A DNA stretch of 64,000 nucleotides from Pseudomonas knackmussii B13 (lineage in GTDB: Bacteria > Pseudomonadota > Gammaproteobacteria > Pseudomonadales > Pseudomonadaceae), in contig NZ_HG322950.1 in the NCBI RefSeq assembly GCF_000689415.1, forward strand, positions 744,001 to 808,000, read 5' to 3'. Position numbers and translations under genes: made by a program. The notes below the pieces were generated by a model. The model ran no database searches, was not told the origin of the DNA, and worked only from the letters and a program-made list of their open reading frames with translations. Each line of letters begins with the position of its first letter. Positions within the stretch are counted from its first letter, which is position 1. This document shows, in pieces, positions 25,525 through 33,614 of this stretch.

Positions 25525-26808
25525 TTACTTGAGGGCGGCGAAGGCGCGCTCGGCGGCGTCCAGGGTCAGTTTCAGCTCGGTTTCGCCGTGGGCGATCGAG
25601 GTGAAACCGGCTTCGTAGGCGCTCGGCGCGAGGTACACGCCGCCTTCCAGCATCAGGTGGAAGAAGCGGTTGAAGCGCGCGGCGTCGCTGGCCATCACGT
25701 CGGCGAAGGTGACGATGTCGTCCGCGCCGCTGAAATACAGGCCGAACATGGCGCCGGCCTGGGTGGTGACGAACGGTACGCCGGCGGCATCGGCGCGCTC
25801 CTGCAGGCCTTGCAGCATGCGGCTGGTGTAGGCGCTCAGCTCGTCGTGGAAGCCCGGGCGGCTGATCAGCTTCAGGGTGGTCAGGCCGGCGGCCATGGCC
25901 AGCGGGTTACCGGACAGGGTGCCGGCCTGGTAGACCGGGCCGAGCGGGGCGATGCGCTCCATGATCTCGCGCTTGCCACCGAAGGCGCCCACCGGCATGC
26001 CGCCACCGACGATCTTGCCGAAGGTCGACAGGTCCGGCGTCACGCCGTAGTACGCCTGGGCACCGCCGAGGGCGACGCGGAAACCGGTCATCACTTCGTC
26101 GAAGATCAGCACCACGCCGTGCTGGTCGCACAGGCGGCGCAGGCCTTCGAGGAAGCCCGGCGCCGGCGGCACGCAGTTCATGTTGCCGGCTACCGGCTCG
26201 ACGATGATGCAGGCCACGCTCTGGCCCACTTCGGCGAGGCTCCGCTCGACGGCGGACAGGTCGTTGAACGGCAGGGTCAGGGTGTGTTTGGCGAAGTCCG
26301 CCGGCACCCCGGCCGAGCTCGGTACGCCCTGGGTCAGCAGGCCGGAACCGGCTTTCACCAGCAGGCTGTCGGAGTGGCCGTGGTAGCAGCCCTCGAACTT
26401 GATGATCGCGTCTCGGCCGGTGTAGCCACGGGCCAGGCGGATGGCGCTCATGGTCGCCTCGGTGCCGGAGCTGACCATGCGCACCAGGTCCATCGACGGC
26501 ACCAGCGAGCAGACCAGGTCGGCCATTTCCACTTCCAGCGCGGTCGGCGCGCCGTAGGACAGGCCGTGATCCAGTTGCTTGCGCACGGCGTCGAGCACGT
26601 CCGGATGGCTGTGGCCGAGGATCATCGGGCCCCAGGAGCCGACGTAGTCGACGTAGCGCTTGTCGTCTTCGTCCACCACGTAGGCGCCTTCCGCGTGCTT
26701 GAAGAACAGCGGAGTGCCGCCGACGCTCTTGAAGGCGCGGACCGGCGAGTTGACGCCGCCGGGGATGTGCTTCTGGGCGTTGGCGAAGAGGGTTTCGGAG
26801 CGAGACAT
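25525..26808 (-). CDS. hemL: Glutamate-1-semialdehyde 2,1-aminomutase
   Basis: PLP enzyme converting glutamate-1-semialdehyde to 5-aminolevulinate, the tetrapyrrole precursor. The 427-residue product has the N-terminal PGGVNSPVRAF, the SGTEATMSAIRLARG phosphate-binding stretch, and the Schiff-base lysine in FGKIVGGGMPVGA. It is normal in length and lies upstream of a GC-rich hairpin. thiE and thiD follow on the same strand (higher coordinates are upstream). Confidence 0.97.
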   Translation of the reverse strand: MSRSETLFANAQKHIPGGVNSPVRAFKSVGGTPLFFKHAEGAYVVDEDDKRYVDYVGSWGPMILGHSHPDVLDAVRKQLDHGLSYGAPTALEVEMADLVCSLVPSMDLVRMVSSGTEATMSAIRLARGYTGRDAIIKFEGCYHGHSDSLLVKAGSGLLTQGVPSSAGVPADFAKHTLTLPFNDLSAVERSLAEVGQSVACIIVEPVAGNMNCVPPAPGFLEGLRRLCDQHGVVLIFDEVMTGFRVALGGAQAYYGVTPDLSTFGKIVGGGMPVGAFGGKREIMERIAPLGPVYQAGTLSGNPLAMAAGLTTLKLISRPGFHDELSAYTSRMLQGLQERADAAGVPFVTTQAGAMFGLYFSGADDIVTFADVMASDAARFNRFFHLMLEGGVYLAPSAYEAGFTSIAHGETELKLTLDAAERAFAALK

Positions 26809-26872
26809 GGCGACCTCTCTAGGATGCTGGATTCAGGCGCCGCCGGGGTGGCGGCCGCCGCGGGGAATGGGC

Positions 26873-27496
26873 TTAGAACAGTGCGCTGAAGGCGCGCGCG
26901 CGGCGCTCCACTTCGGCCGGGGTGTCGGCGGCGAAGAGGGCGTTGATCACCGACAGCAGGTCGGCGCCGCGGCTGATCAGTTCGGGGGCGTTGTCCAGGG
27001 TCACGCCGCCGATGGCCACCAGCGGCACGCCGGGGAAGCGGGCGCAGGCCTGCTCCAGCAGTTCCGGAGTAGCTTCGGAGGCGCCGGGCTTGGTCAGCGA
27101 ATTGAAAAAGCGTCCGAAGGCGACGTAGTCGGCGCCCTCGGCGACGGCTTGCGCGGCCAGCTCCAGGCTGCCGTGGCAGGTGGCGCCGATGATCGCCTTG
27201 CGGCCGAGCAGGGCGCGCGCGGCGGCCAGCGAGCCGTCGGTCTGCCCCAGGTGCACGCTGACGCCCAGGCGCGCGGCCAGTTCGGCATCGTCGTTGATGA
27301 TCAGCTCGGCGCCGTGGCGTTCGCAGAGCTCGCGTAGGGCTTCGGCCTCGCGCAGGCGGCGCGACTCGTCGGTGGTCTTGTCGCGGTACTGCAGCAGGCG
27401 CGCGCCACCGCGCAGGGCGGCCTCGACGTAGGGCAGCAGGCGGCCGTCGGCGAGCAGCTTGCTGTCGGTGATGGCGTAGAGTCCGCGGAGTTTCAT
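26873..27496 (-). CDS. thiE: Thiamine-phosphate synthase
   Basis: Joins HMP-pyrophosphate and thiazole phosphate to thiamine phosphate. The 207-residue TIM barrel begins MKLRGLYAIT and has QYRDK, VHLGQTD, GATCH, YVAFGRFF and AIGGVTLDN. The start at 27496 is chosen because a longer frame overlaps the 3' end of thiD. thiD ends 19 bp upstream, so thiD-thiE are co-transcribed. Confidence 0.95.
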   Translation of the reverse strand: MKLRGLYAITDSKLLADGRLLPYVEAALRGGARLLQYRDKTTDESRRLREAEALRELCERHGAELIINDDAELAARLGVSVHLGQTDGSLAAARALLGRKAIIGATCHGSLELAAQAVAEGADYVAFGRFFNSLTKPGASEATPELLEQACARFPGVPLVAIGGVTLDNAPELISRGADLLSVINALFAADTPAEVERRARAFSALF

Positions 27497-27515
27497 GGGT
27501 GCCTCGGCAGGTGAA

Positions 27516-28313
27516 TCAGGAGCAGAAGTCCAGCGGCAGCCGGCGCGGGATGTACTGGCCGTGGCCGGGGGCCTCGGCATCGCGCAGGGTGCGCCAGGTG
27601 TAGTCGAGCGCGCTGCGCACGGCGCTGGACAGTTCCTCGCCCAGGGCCAGGCGGCCGGAGAGGGCGCTGGCCAGGGTGCAGCCGGAGCCGTGGTAGCTGC
27701 CCGGCAGGCGCTGGCAGGTGAAGCTGTGCTGGCTGCCGTCGCGGGAGTACAGGCGGTTGTGCACTTGCGACTCGTCGCCGTGGCCGCCGGTGATCAGCAG
27801 GTGCTGGATGAACGGCAGCAGCTTCTCGGCGCACTCGTCGGCGCTGCCGTTGGGCAGTTCGGCGAGGATCCGCGCTTCGGGCAGGTTCGGCGTGGCGATG
27901 GTGGCCACCGGGAACAGGCGCTCGCGGATTGCGTAGCCGACCTCGTCCTTGCCCAGGGCGCCGCCGCCGCCGGCGCGCAGCACCGGGTCGCAGACCAGCG
28001 GCACGCCGGGCAGCGACTGCATGATTTCGAGGACGGTCTCGACCATCTCCACCGAGCCGAGCATGCCGAGTTTCACGGCGGCCACCGGCAGATCGGCGAT
28101 CACCGCGCGGGCCTGGGCCAGCACCCACTCGCGGTCGAGCACGCGGAAGTCGGAAACGTCGACGGTATCCTGAACGGTCAGCGCGGTGACGGTCGGCGCC
28201 GCGTGGCAGCCTTGCGCGATCAGGGCTTCGATATCGGCCTGCAGGCCGGCACCGCCACTGGGGTCGTGGCCGGACAGGCAGAGCACTACGGGACGGGAGG
28301 TGGGCGTTTTCAT
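27516..28313 (-). CDS. thiD: Hydroxymethylpyrimidine/phosphomethylpyrimidine kinase
   Basis: Phosphorylates HMP twice to give HMP-pyrophosphate for ThiE. The 265-residue ribokinase-fold product has GHDPSGGAGLQADI near the start, TALTVQDT, CDPVLRAGGG, and the C-terminal GSGCTLASAL anion-hole motif. The ATG at 28313 follows the family N-terminus; an upstream ATG would add 20 residues. It is divergent from ladS. Confidence 0.94.
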   Translation of the reverse strand: MKTPTSRPVVLCLSGHDPSGGAGLQADIEALIAQGCHAAPTVTALTVQDTVDVSDFRVLDREWVLAQARAVIADLPVAAVKLGMLGSVEMVETVLEIMQSLPGVPLVCDPVLRAGGGGALGKDEVGYAIRERLFPVATIATPNLPEARILAELPNGSADECAEKLLPFIQHLLITGGHGDESQVHNRLYSRDGSQHSFTCQRLPGSYHGSGCTLASALSGRLALGEELSSAVRSALDYTWRTLRDAEAPGHGQYIPRRLPLDFCS

Positions 28314-28477
28314 GGCGCGGGAGCTTACCACTAAACCGCTGCAGACGCCGCCGCGCCACTCCATGCCGTTCATATTGGCGTGCTAGAGTTCGGCGATTCG
28401 AAATAACGTCCACAAGGCGCGCCAACACCGGGAGATGGGGCTCCCCGGCGCGACCGAAAGGGACACTGCGGGGCGAC

Positions 28478-29509
28478 ATGCGGCACTGGCTGATCCTATT
28501 CCTGTTGATTCTCTCGCCGCTGGCGGGCGCGGTGACTTTCAACGAGCACACCGATCGCTTGCCGCTGGGGCATGCCATCGATGTCTTCGAGGACGTGCGC
28601 GGCACCGCGGACATCAACGACATCACTTCGGCGGCGCTCGACGGCAGCTTCCGCCAGCACCAGCGTGACGTGCTCAATGCCGGCTACTCGCGGTCAGTGT
28701 TCTGGCTGCGCCTGGACCTGGACTATCGTCCCCTGGCCTCCACCGATCCGGCGCACTGGCTGCTCGAGCTGGCCTATCCGCCGCTGGACCACCTGGACCT
28801 CTACCTGCCCGGCGCCGACGGCAAGTACCACCTGGCGCAGCGCACCGGCGACACCCTGCCGTTCTCCAGCCGGCCGATCAGCCTGACCAACTACCTGTTC
28901 GACCTGAAGCTCGAGCCGGGCAAGCCGATGCGCGTCTACCTGCGCCTGGAAAGCCAGGGCTCGATCCAGGCGCCGCTGACGCTCTGGTCGCCCAAGGCCT
29001 ACATGGAGAACCTGCCGGGCAACGTCTACGTGCTGGGGATCATCTACGGCGTGCTGCTGGTGATGATGATCTACAACCTGTTCATCTTCCTCAGCGTCCG
29101 CGACACCAGCTACCTCTACTACATCCTCTATATCGCCTCGTTCGGCCTCTACCAGATATCGGTGAACGGCGCCGGCATCGAGTACTTCTGGCCGGACAAC
29201 CCCTGGTGGGCCAACGCCGCGACGCCCTTCCTGATCGGTTCGGCCGCGCTCTTCGGCTGCCAGTTCGCGCGCAGCTTCCTGCATACCCGCGAACACAGCC
29301 CGTGGATCGACCGCACCCTGCTGCTGCTGATGGCGGTGGGCGCGCTGGTGATGGTGCTGGCGCTCTCGGCGAGCTACGCCATCGCGCTACGCCTGGCCAC
29401 CTACCTGGCGCTGGCCTTCGTCGTGGTGATCTTCAGCGCCGGCATCCTCGCCTGGCTGCGCGGCATGCGCGTGGCGCGCTATTTCATCTTCGCCTGGACC
29501 GCCTTCTGA
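28478..29509 (+). pseudogene. ladS: LadS hybrid sensor kinase, N-terminal fragment cut by prophage
   Basis: 343 codons remain: a signal peptide (about 1-18), a periplasmic 7TMR-DISM sensory domain (about 25-165), and then the seven-helix 7TMR-DISM_7TM region. Five hydrophobic helices are complete; the sixth breaks in YFIFAWTAF. The following TGA is the first bases of the prophage, not a natural stop. The histidine kinase, ATPase and receiver domains should lie beyond the prophage right end, outside the window. In P. aeruginosa LadS promotes RsmY/RsmZ expression through the Gac system, favouring biofilm. Position next to thiD supports the identity. Confidence 0.88.
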
Positions 29510-29629
29510 GAGGGGGTGAGATATTCCAGAGGGGCGGAGCGCGATAATTGCGGGACTAGCAGGGATGGGGTGGCATGTATCGGTACGGGAGAATGAAAAA
29601 GAGTTTCCAGGAGTGAAACGGCGCCCGGC
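29507..29629. promoter_or_regulatory. Prophage left terminal non-coding region
   Basis: 123 bp between the TG terminus and mor, expected to hold transposase end-binding sites. The only repeated words seen are TTCCAG at 29524-29529 and 29605-29610, each flanked by purines. No clear terminator was found. Confidence 0.4.
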
Positions 29630-29998
29630 TCAGTCGGCCGGGTCGCCCAGGTCCATCTTCAGCTGGTTCTTGTCGACCTTCTGCCGCTGGTACTTCCGCA
29701 TCACCGAATAGATGAAGCTCTCCGTGATGCCGAACTCGCGGACCAACTCGTCCGCGTTGGTTCCGTCGTAGCGCTCTATGATATGTGCCTCCAACCGCTT
29801 CCGCGCCAGGTCATCCTTCGCCGGGAAAGCAAAGGTGATGCCGGCCCACCGGCGGTGAAGCTGGAAGGCCAGCTCTTCCGCTTCGGCGGTCGCCTTATCC
29901 ACCGGAATGCCGTGGCGCTTCAGCGAGCCGACGACCAGTTCCGCCAGCTCGGCGAGCATGTTGTTGCGGCGGCGGATCTGCTGCGAGCGGATCTTCAT
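29630..29998 (-). CDS. Mor-type transcription activator
   Basis: 122-residue protein of the Mor/C family that activates phage promoters in Mu. The C-terminal half has the helix-turn-helix NADELVREFGITESFIYSVMRKYQ; the N-terminal half is the dimerisation region. It is the last gene of the leftward early operon, next to the phage end, and overlaps gemA by four bases. Which promoters it acts on here is not visible; the duplicated GC palindromes at 42.25 and 56.85 kb are candidates. Confidence 0.82.
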   Translation of the reverse strand: MKIRSQQIRRRNNMLAELAELVVGSLKRHGIPVDKATAEAEELAFQLHRRWAGITFAFPAKDDLARKRLEAHIIERYDGTNADELVREFGITESFIYSVMRKYQRQKVDKNQLKMDLGDPAD

Positions 29999-30576
29999 TT
30001 CCCCTCCTTTATCTCCCGAGCTTCAACCGCGGCGCTTAGAGCATCCACCAGCGCCCTGAGAATCTGACGCTGGCGCTGCCATCCCTTCGGTAGCTGTTCC
30101 AATCCAGCAGCCTGTTCTGGATGCTCGATGCCGAGGCGTTGGCATAGGCGATCCACCTCGGCCAGCAAGTGCCGTTTCTCCTGCTCTACATCCAGCGCCG
30201 CGATCAGGCCGGTCAACTGGTCGGGTTTACGGAGCCAGGCAACCTTCTGGACTTTGTACATCTGCCGTGCGAGCGCATCGGCGTAGGCCCAGGGCAACTT
30301 CATGTCAGCGAGCTGCGCTTCGATCTTGGTAATCAGCAAGGGCATCGCTGGAGAGGCGAAGTTGTGCGGCTTGCCGGCGGACTTAGACGACGGCCGGGGC
30401 TTCCAGCCCAAGCGCTTGAACTCGTCCAGGAGTTTCTCGGCCTGCCGCTGGCTGAGGTCCTTCGCCGATGCCTTCCCGAACATGCCCTGGAGCTTCTGGC
30501 GATATACATCCTCGGCCAGGCCGAGTTGCTGGCGGGCGATATGGATCTTGCTGAGCAGTGCTTTCGCGAGTGCCAT
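29995..30576 (-). CDS. GemA/Gp16-like regulatory protein (DUF1018)
   Basis: 193-residue homologue of Mu GemA. The N-terminal region SKIHIARQQLGLAEDVYRQKL is the family hallmark, followed by GKASAKDLSQ. GemA in Mu modulates host gene expression and superhelicity; the mechanism is unclear. It overlaps the upstream 70-residue gene by one base and mor by four. Confidence 0.82.
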   Translation of the reverse strand: MALAKALLSKIHIARQQLGLAEDVYRQKLQGMFGKASAKDLSQRQAEKLLDEFKRLGWKPRPSSKSAGKPHNFASPAMPLLITKIEAQLADMKLPWAYADALARQMYKVQKVAWLRKPDQLTGLIAALDVEQEKRHLLAEVDRLCQRLGIEHPEQAAGLEQLPKGWQRQRQILRALVDALSAAVEAREIKEGK

Positions 30577-30788
30577 TACTTGGGCTCCTCGCCGATCTGC
30601 AGGAACTTGCTGCGATCAGCATTGAGCAGCTCCATGGCCTTCACCTCGACCTTGGCCGATTCGATGATCACAGATCCGACCTGCGCGACCGCCTTCGCTC
30701 TCTCGATATCCAGCGGCTCATCCCTATCCAACAGCCCTTCGAGAGTGGCGAAGAGGTGGTTACGGAGGTCTTCAACTTTGTTTTTCAT
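30576..30788 (-). CDS. Hypothetical phage protein, 70 residues
   Basis: Acidic, helical protein (MKNKVEDLRNHLF ... KFLQIGEEPK). No motif is recognised. The start at 30788 keeps it tightly packed between the HNH gene, which it overlaps, and gemA. Small proteins of this type sit here in B3-like phages. Confidence 0.6.
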   Translation of the reverse strand: MKNKVEDLRNHLFATLEGLLDRDEPLDIERAKAVAQVGSVIIESAKVEVKAMELLNADRSKFLQIGEEPK

Positions 30789-31491
30789 GCTCGATCTCCC
30801 GAATGGTGCGTTTGAGCCGGCCGACTGCGCGAATCGCGTCTTTGAGCTCTGGCGGGTAGCGATGAATGGTGTTGCGCCGCATACGCTCGGCGCGGGTGAT
30901 GAGTTCGAGGTTGTCCAGGACGATGTTCTGCTTGTTGCCGTCCCGGAAGCACAGGCAATGGCCCTCTGGTACCGGGCCGTAATGCTCTTCCCATAGCAGG
31001 GTATGGGCCGCGATCCAGTCCCTGGGGGGATAGCCGGTATCGGTAACCTTGCGCTGCAGGTAACCGTCCTTGCTGACCCTGTGACTACCGATGGGCAGCC
31101 AGTTGCCCGGCTTATTGCCGGGCCTGAACTGGGTTTCAGCCATGCGTCCCGTCGAAGGTGATCCCTTGCGGCCCTTGTTCCACGGGGTGATCCCCTTGGC
31201 GAAGCGGTACTGAACACCCTGCGAGCCATCCAGGCGCCGCGACAGCGGCCCTTCGAGGAACGCCGCCGACTTGCTGAGGCTGAGCTGCTTTGCCTTGCCA
31301 TAGACCATGCGAACAGAGCGGCCGAGATCTGCGGCAATGACTTCAGTGGGCTCGTCGGCATACCGCCGACGGAGCTGCTCTACCTCATCGTCAGACCAGG
31401 CCTTGCGATTCCGGCATGCCTGACGATGACGCATCCGGCGATGCGCTCGGTCAAGGGCCTCCTGGGCAAGCTGGCTGAGGACCGCGGCCAT
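30772..31491 (-). CDS. HNH-type endonuclease-like protein with N-terminal Myb/SANT-like region
   Basis: 239 residues. Residues about 30-75 (KAWSDDEVEQLRRRYADE ... GRSVRMVYGKA) look like a DNA-binding helix-turn-helix. The C-terminal half (HRVSKDGYLQRK, AAHTLLWEEHYGPVP, FRDGNKQNIVLDNLELIT) matches HNH_3-type nucleases seen in phage and intron endonucleases. It may be a free-standing selfish nuclease or an early-region function. It overlaps the downstream small gene by 17 bp, and its stop codon lies inside that gene. Confidence 0.75.
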   Translation of the reverse strand: MAAVLSQLAQEALDRAHRRMRHRQACRNRKAWSDDEVEQLRRRYADEPTEVIAADLGRSVRMVYGKAKQLSLSKSAAFLEGPLSRRLDGSQGVQYRFAKGITPWNKGRKGSPSTGRMAETQFRPGNKPGNWLPIGSHRVSKDGYLQRKVTDTGYPPRDWIAAHTLLWEEHYGPVPEGHCLCFRDGNKQNIVLDNLELITRAERMRRNTIHRYPPELKDAIRAVGRLKRTIREIEHEKQS

Positions 31492-31492
31492 G

Positions 31493-31894
31493 TCAGTCCT
31501 CCTCGACCGGATCGTTGCGAGTGATCTGCAGAGGGAACTCGCCGAACCAATGCTTGGCGATCATCAGCCCCGAGCGGAAGCCCTTCAGCTTCTCGCCAGT
31601 CAGGATGATGGGATCGTCTTCGCCAAGGTGGATCTCGGCGTCCTTGGGCATGCCCAGCACCTGCTCGATGTTGCCCATCTTGTTCTGGTGCCAGGTGACC
31701 AGCAGCTCGGCCACGCGCTTCAACTCGGTGTTCGAGCAGAAATCCTCCAACATCTCGCGCAGCTCGGCTTTGGCCTCCTCTGCGATCTCCAGGGCATCCC
31801 CCTGATCGAACCGGCCGCCAACCAGGGACCAAGCACTAGCGAAGACCTGGGCCTGCTCCATGATGGTGTCAACGCTGACAGTGGTATCGGTCAT
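31493..31894 (-). CDS. Hypothetical early phage protein, 133 residues
   Basis: Acidic soluble protein without a recognised domain (MTDTTVSVDTIMEQA ... ITRNDPVEED). It lies one base downstream of the DUF3164 gene and one base upstream of the HNH gene, so it belongs to the leftward early operon. Confidence 0.6.
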   Translation of the reverse strand: MTDTTVSVDTIMEQAQVFASAWSLVGGRFDQGDALEIAEEAKAELREMLEDFCSNTELKRVAELLVTWHQNKMGNIEQVLGMPKDAEIHLGEDDPIILTGEKLKGFRSGLMIAKHWFGEFPLQITRNDPVEED

Positions 31895-31895
31895 G

Positions 31896-32531
31896 TCACA
31901 CCACCGCGATGTTGAGGTTGATGGGCTCGTAGCGTCCGGTGCTGCCTACGCGCTTGTAGACGCGGATGTAGACAGCCTTGCCGTTCACCTGGATGGCATC
32001 TTTCAAGGCAACCATTGCGGTCTTCCAGTCGCTGTCATCGATCTCCAGCCGCAGCAGGCCGAGGATGTCGCTGGTCTTGATCTGTCCGTTGCGCCCCGCG
32101 CTGAAGGCCCGGTCTACTAGGACACGAAGGTGTGGATTGGCGTCAGCGCTCCATTTGCGGATACAGACGTCGATCAGTTCCTTGGCTGCAAGCACCTCAT
32201 CGGTGAAGGTGACGCGATCGGCATAGTTCCGCTCGATCTTGTACTGGCCGTCGTAGGTGAAGATGGAGACGTTGCCCTTCTCACCGCCGAGCGTGACACC
32301 GTACTTCTCGCCGGAAATGCGGATCAGGTCGGCGATGTCGGCCAGGGCGCGAGCCTTGAACGACGCCAGTGCGTTATGGAGCATCACAGCCTCGTCAACC
32401 AAGTCGCAGGCAACCTGATCGCGCAGCTTGTCGTGTTCTCGCACCTGGTGCTCGGGCACCAGGTGGCCGGCAGCGTTCATGACAAAGCCGGCCGGGATAT
32501 GGATGGACGGGGTTTGTTGTTTCTCAGTCAT
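31896..32531 (-). CDS. DUF3164 family phage protein
   Basis: 211-residue protein of a family common in Mu-like phages next to the transposition genes. Typical parts are DLVDEAVMLHNALASFK, SIFTYDGQYKIERN and DSDWKTAMVALKDAIQV. Its role is unknown. The start at 32531 is chosen to overlap only slightly with the upstream gene. Confidence 0.75.
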   Translation of the reverse strand: MTEKQQTPSIHIPAGFVMNAAGHLVPEHQVREHDKLRDQVACDLVDEAVMLHNALASFKARALADIADLIRISGEKYGVTLGGEKGNVSIFTYDGQYKIERNYADRVTFTDEVLAAKELIDVCIRKWSADANPHLRVLVDRAFSAGRNGQIKTSDILGLLRLEIDDSDWKTAMVALKDAIQVNGKAVYIRVYKRVGSTGRYEPINLNIAVV

Positions 32532-33003
32532 GGCTCGGCTCCAGTAGTTCACGTTCGATGGCGCGGTCGATCACACCGATCGCCGCCAGGGTGAGCGCGC
32601 CGGCTTTCACCAGGTTCTTGCGCGCGTCGAGGCTGGGCTTCCACCAGGTGGGCTCCCAGGGCCAGAGTTCGGGCACGATCTGGCTGATTTCCGGAAGGCG
32701 GTCGGGATCCCGCATCTGGCAGAAAGCCTCTTCCGCGTAGCAGGCTGCGGCGATCGCCAGCTCACCCCTGTGGTGCTCGTCGTCATGCTCCAGGGAGAAG
32801 CCTTCGACGTGGATCTGGCGGCGACGCTCCGCGAGCACATCGGCGCCGGCGGCCGAGTACTGCTCCGCCGGGGCGATTAGAGCGAGGGCATCGACGATCT
32901 TGGTGCTGAGTTCCTGGCCAGGACCACTGGGGGCCCGGCCCACATAGGGCTGGGCCTGGCGTAGCAGGTCAGCCAGGTGCATGTTGAGGATCGGGGCGTT
33001 CAT
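32524..33003 (-). CDS. Hypothetical phage protein, MazG-like N-terminal motif region
   Basis: 159 residues. The stretch ADVLAERRRQIHVEGFSLEHDDEH followed by GELAIAAACYAE is widespread in phage proteins of unassigned role, and the end KNLVKAGALTLAAIGVIDRA is the usual partner element. It may be related to nucleotide-handling helical proteins, but no catalytic residues can be assigned. It overlaps both neighbours. Confidence 0.6.
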   Translation of the reverse strand: MNAPILNMHLADLLRQAQPYVGRAPSGPGQELSTKIVDALALIAPAEQYSAAGADVLAERRRQIHVEGFSLEHDDEHHRGELAIAAACYAEEAFCQMRDPDRLPEISQIVPELWPWEPTWWKPSLDARKNLVKAGALTLAAIGVIDRAIERELLEPSHD

Positions 33004-33290
33004 CAGTGCACCTTCCTTGCGGCGGCCTTGGCAGCGCGCTGTTCCTGCAGGTTCTCGGCGTGGTAGCGCAGCTCGGCGTGCAGCTTCGCGTAGTTCTCGG
33101 CGATGAACAGGTCCAGGAGCTTCACCAGCATCTGGTTGAGACGGTTCTGGTTCACCTGCAGTTGGTAGATCTTCTGGTCCTGCCGGAACAGCTTGACCAT
33201 CGCCTCTTCGGCGAGCAGCCGGACCTCTTGATCGCTGAGTTGGGCAAGATGTACCGGGGCGATCGGTACTCGAGGAGCAGCACTGTTCAT
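33003..33290 (-). CDS. Hypothetical phage protein, 95 residues
   Basis: Helical protein with a Leu/Gln-rich central segment that could form a short coiled coil (KIYQLQVNQNRLNQMLVKLL). Overlaps neighbours by one and four bases. No family recognised. Confidence 0.55.
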   Translation of the reverse strand: MNSAAPRVPIAPVHLAQLSDQEVRLLAEEAMVKLFRQDQKIYQLQVNQNRLNQMLVKLLDLFIAENYAKLHAELRYHAENLQEQRAAKAAARKVH

Positions 33291-33613
33291 TGGTCCTGCT
33301 CCTTCACCGGAGTGAGCCAGGCCACGTCGACGCCGCGGATAGTCACGACGTTGTGGGTCAACTTGCCCTCGGTGCGGTAGCGCATGCCGCGAACTTCCGA
33401 GAGGAAGTTGGTCTTGATCAGGCCGGAGTCCTCTGCGCGGATGAAGATGCGGTTGTCCTTCTCCACCAGGGCCTCGATCTCGATACCTGCCTCGCGGAGT
33501 GCACGTGTCATGGCATTGAAGGCGCCCAGGTGTTTCGCGAACTCCGGGGTCAGGTAGGTCAGCGCCGGCGCGGCCGGCTGCTGTTGGGGCTGAATGTGCT
33601 GGACGGTGCTCAT
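33287..33613 (-). CDS. Hypothetical phage protein, 108 residues
   Basis: Soluble protein between the ATPase gene and the 95-residue gene. The Gln/Pro-rich N-terminus is followed by a compact mixed region (RIFIRAEDSGLIKTNFLSEVRG). The start at 33613 lies 2 bp before the ATPase stop. No family recognised. Confidence 0.55.
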   Translation of the reverse strand: MSTVQHIQPQQQPAAPALTYLTPEFAKHLGAFNAMTRALREAGIEIEALVEKDNRIFIRAEDSGLIKTNFLSEVRGMRYRTEGKLTHNVVTIRGVDVAWLTPVKEQDQ

Positions 33614-33614
33614 G

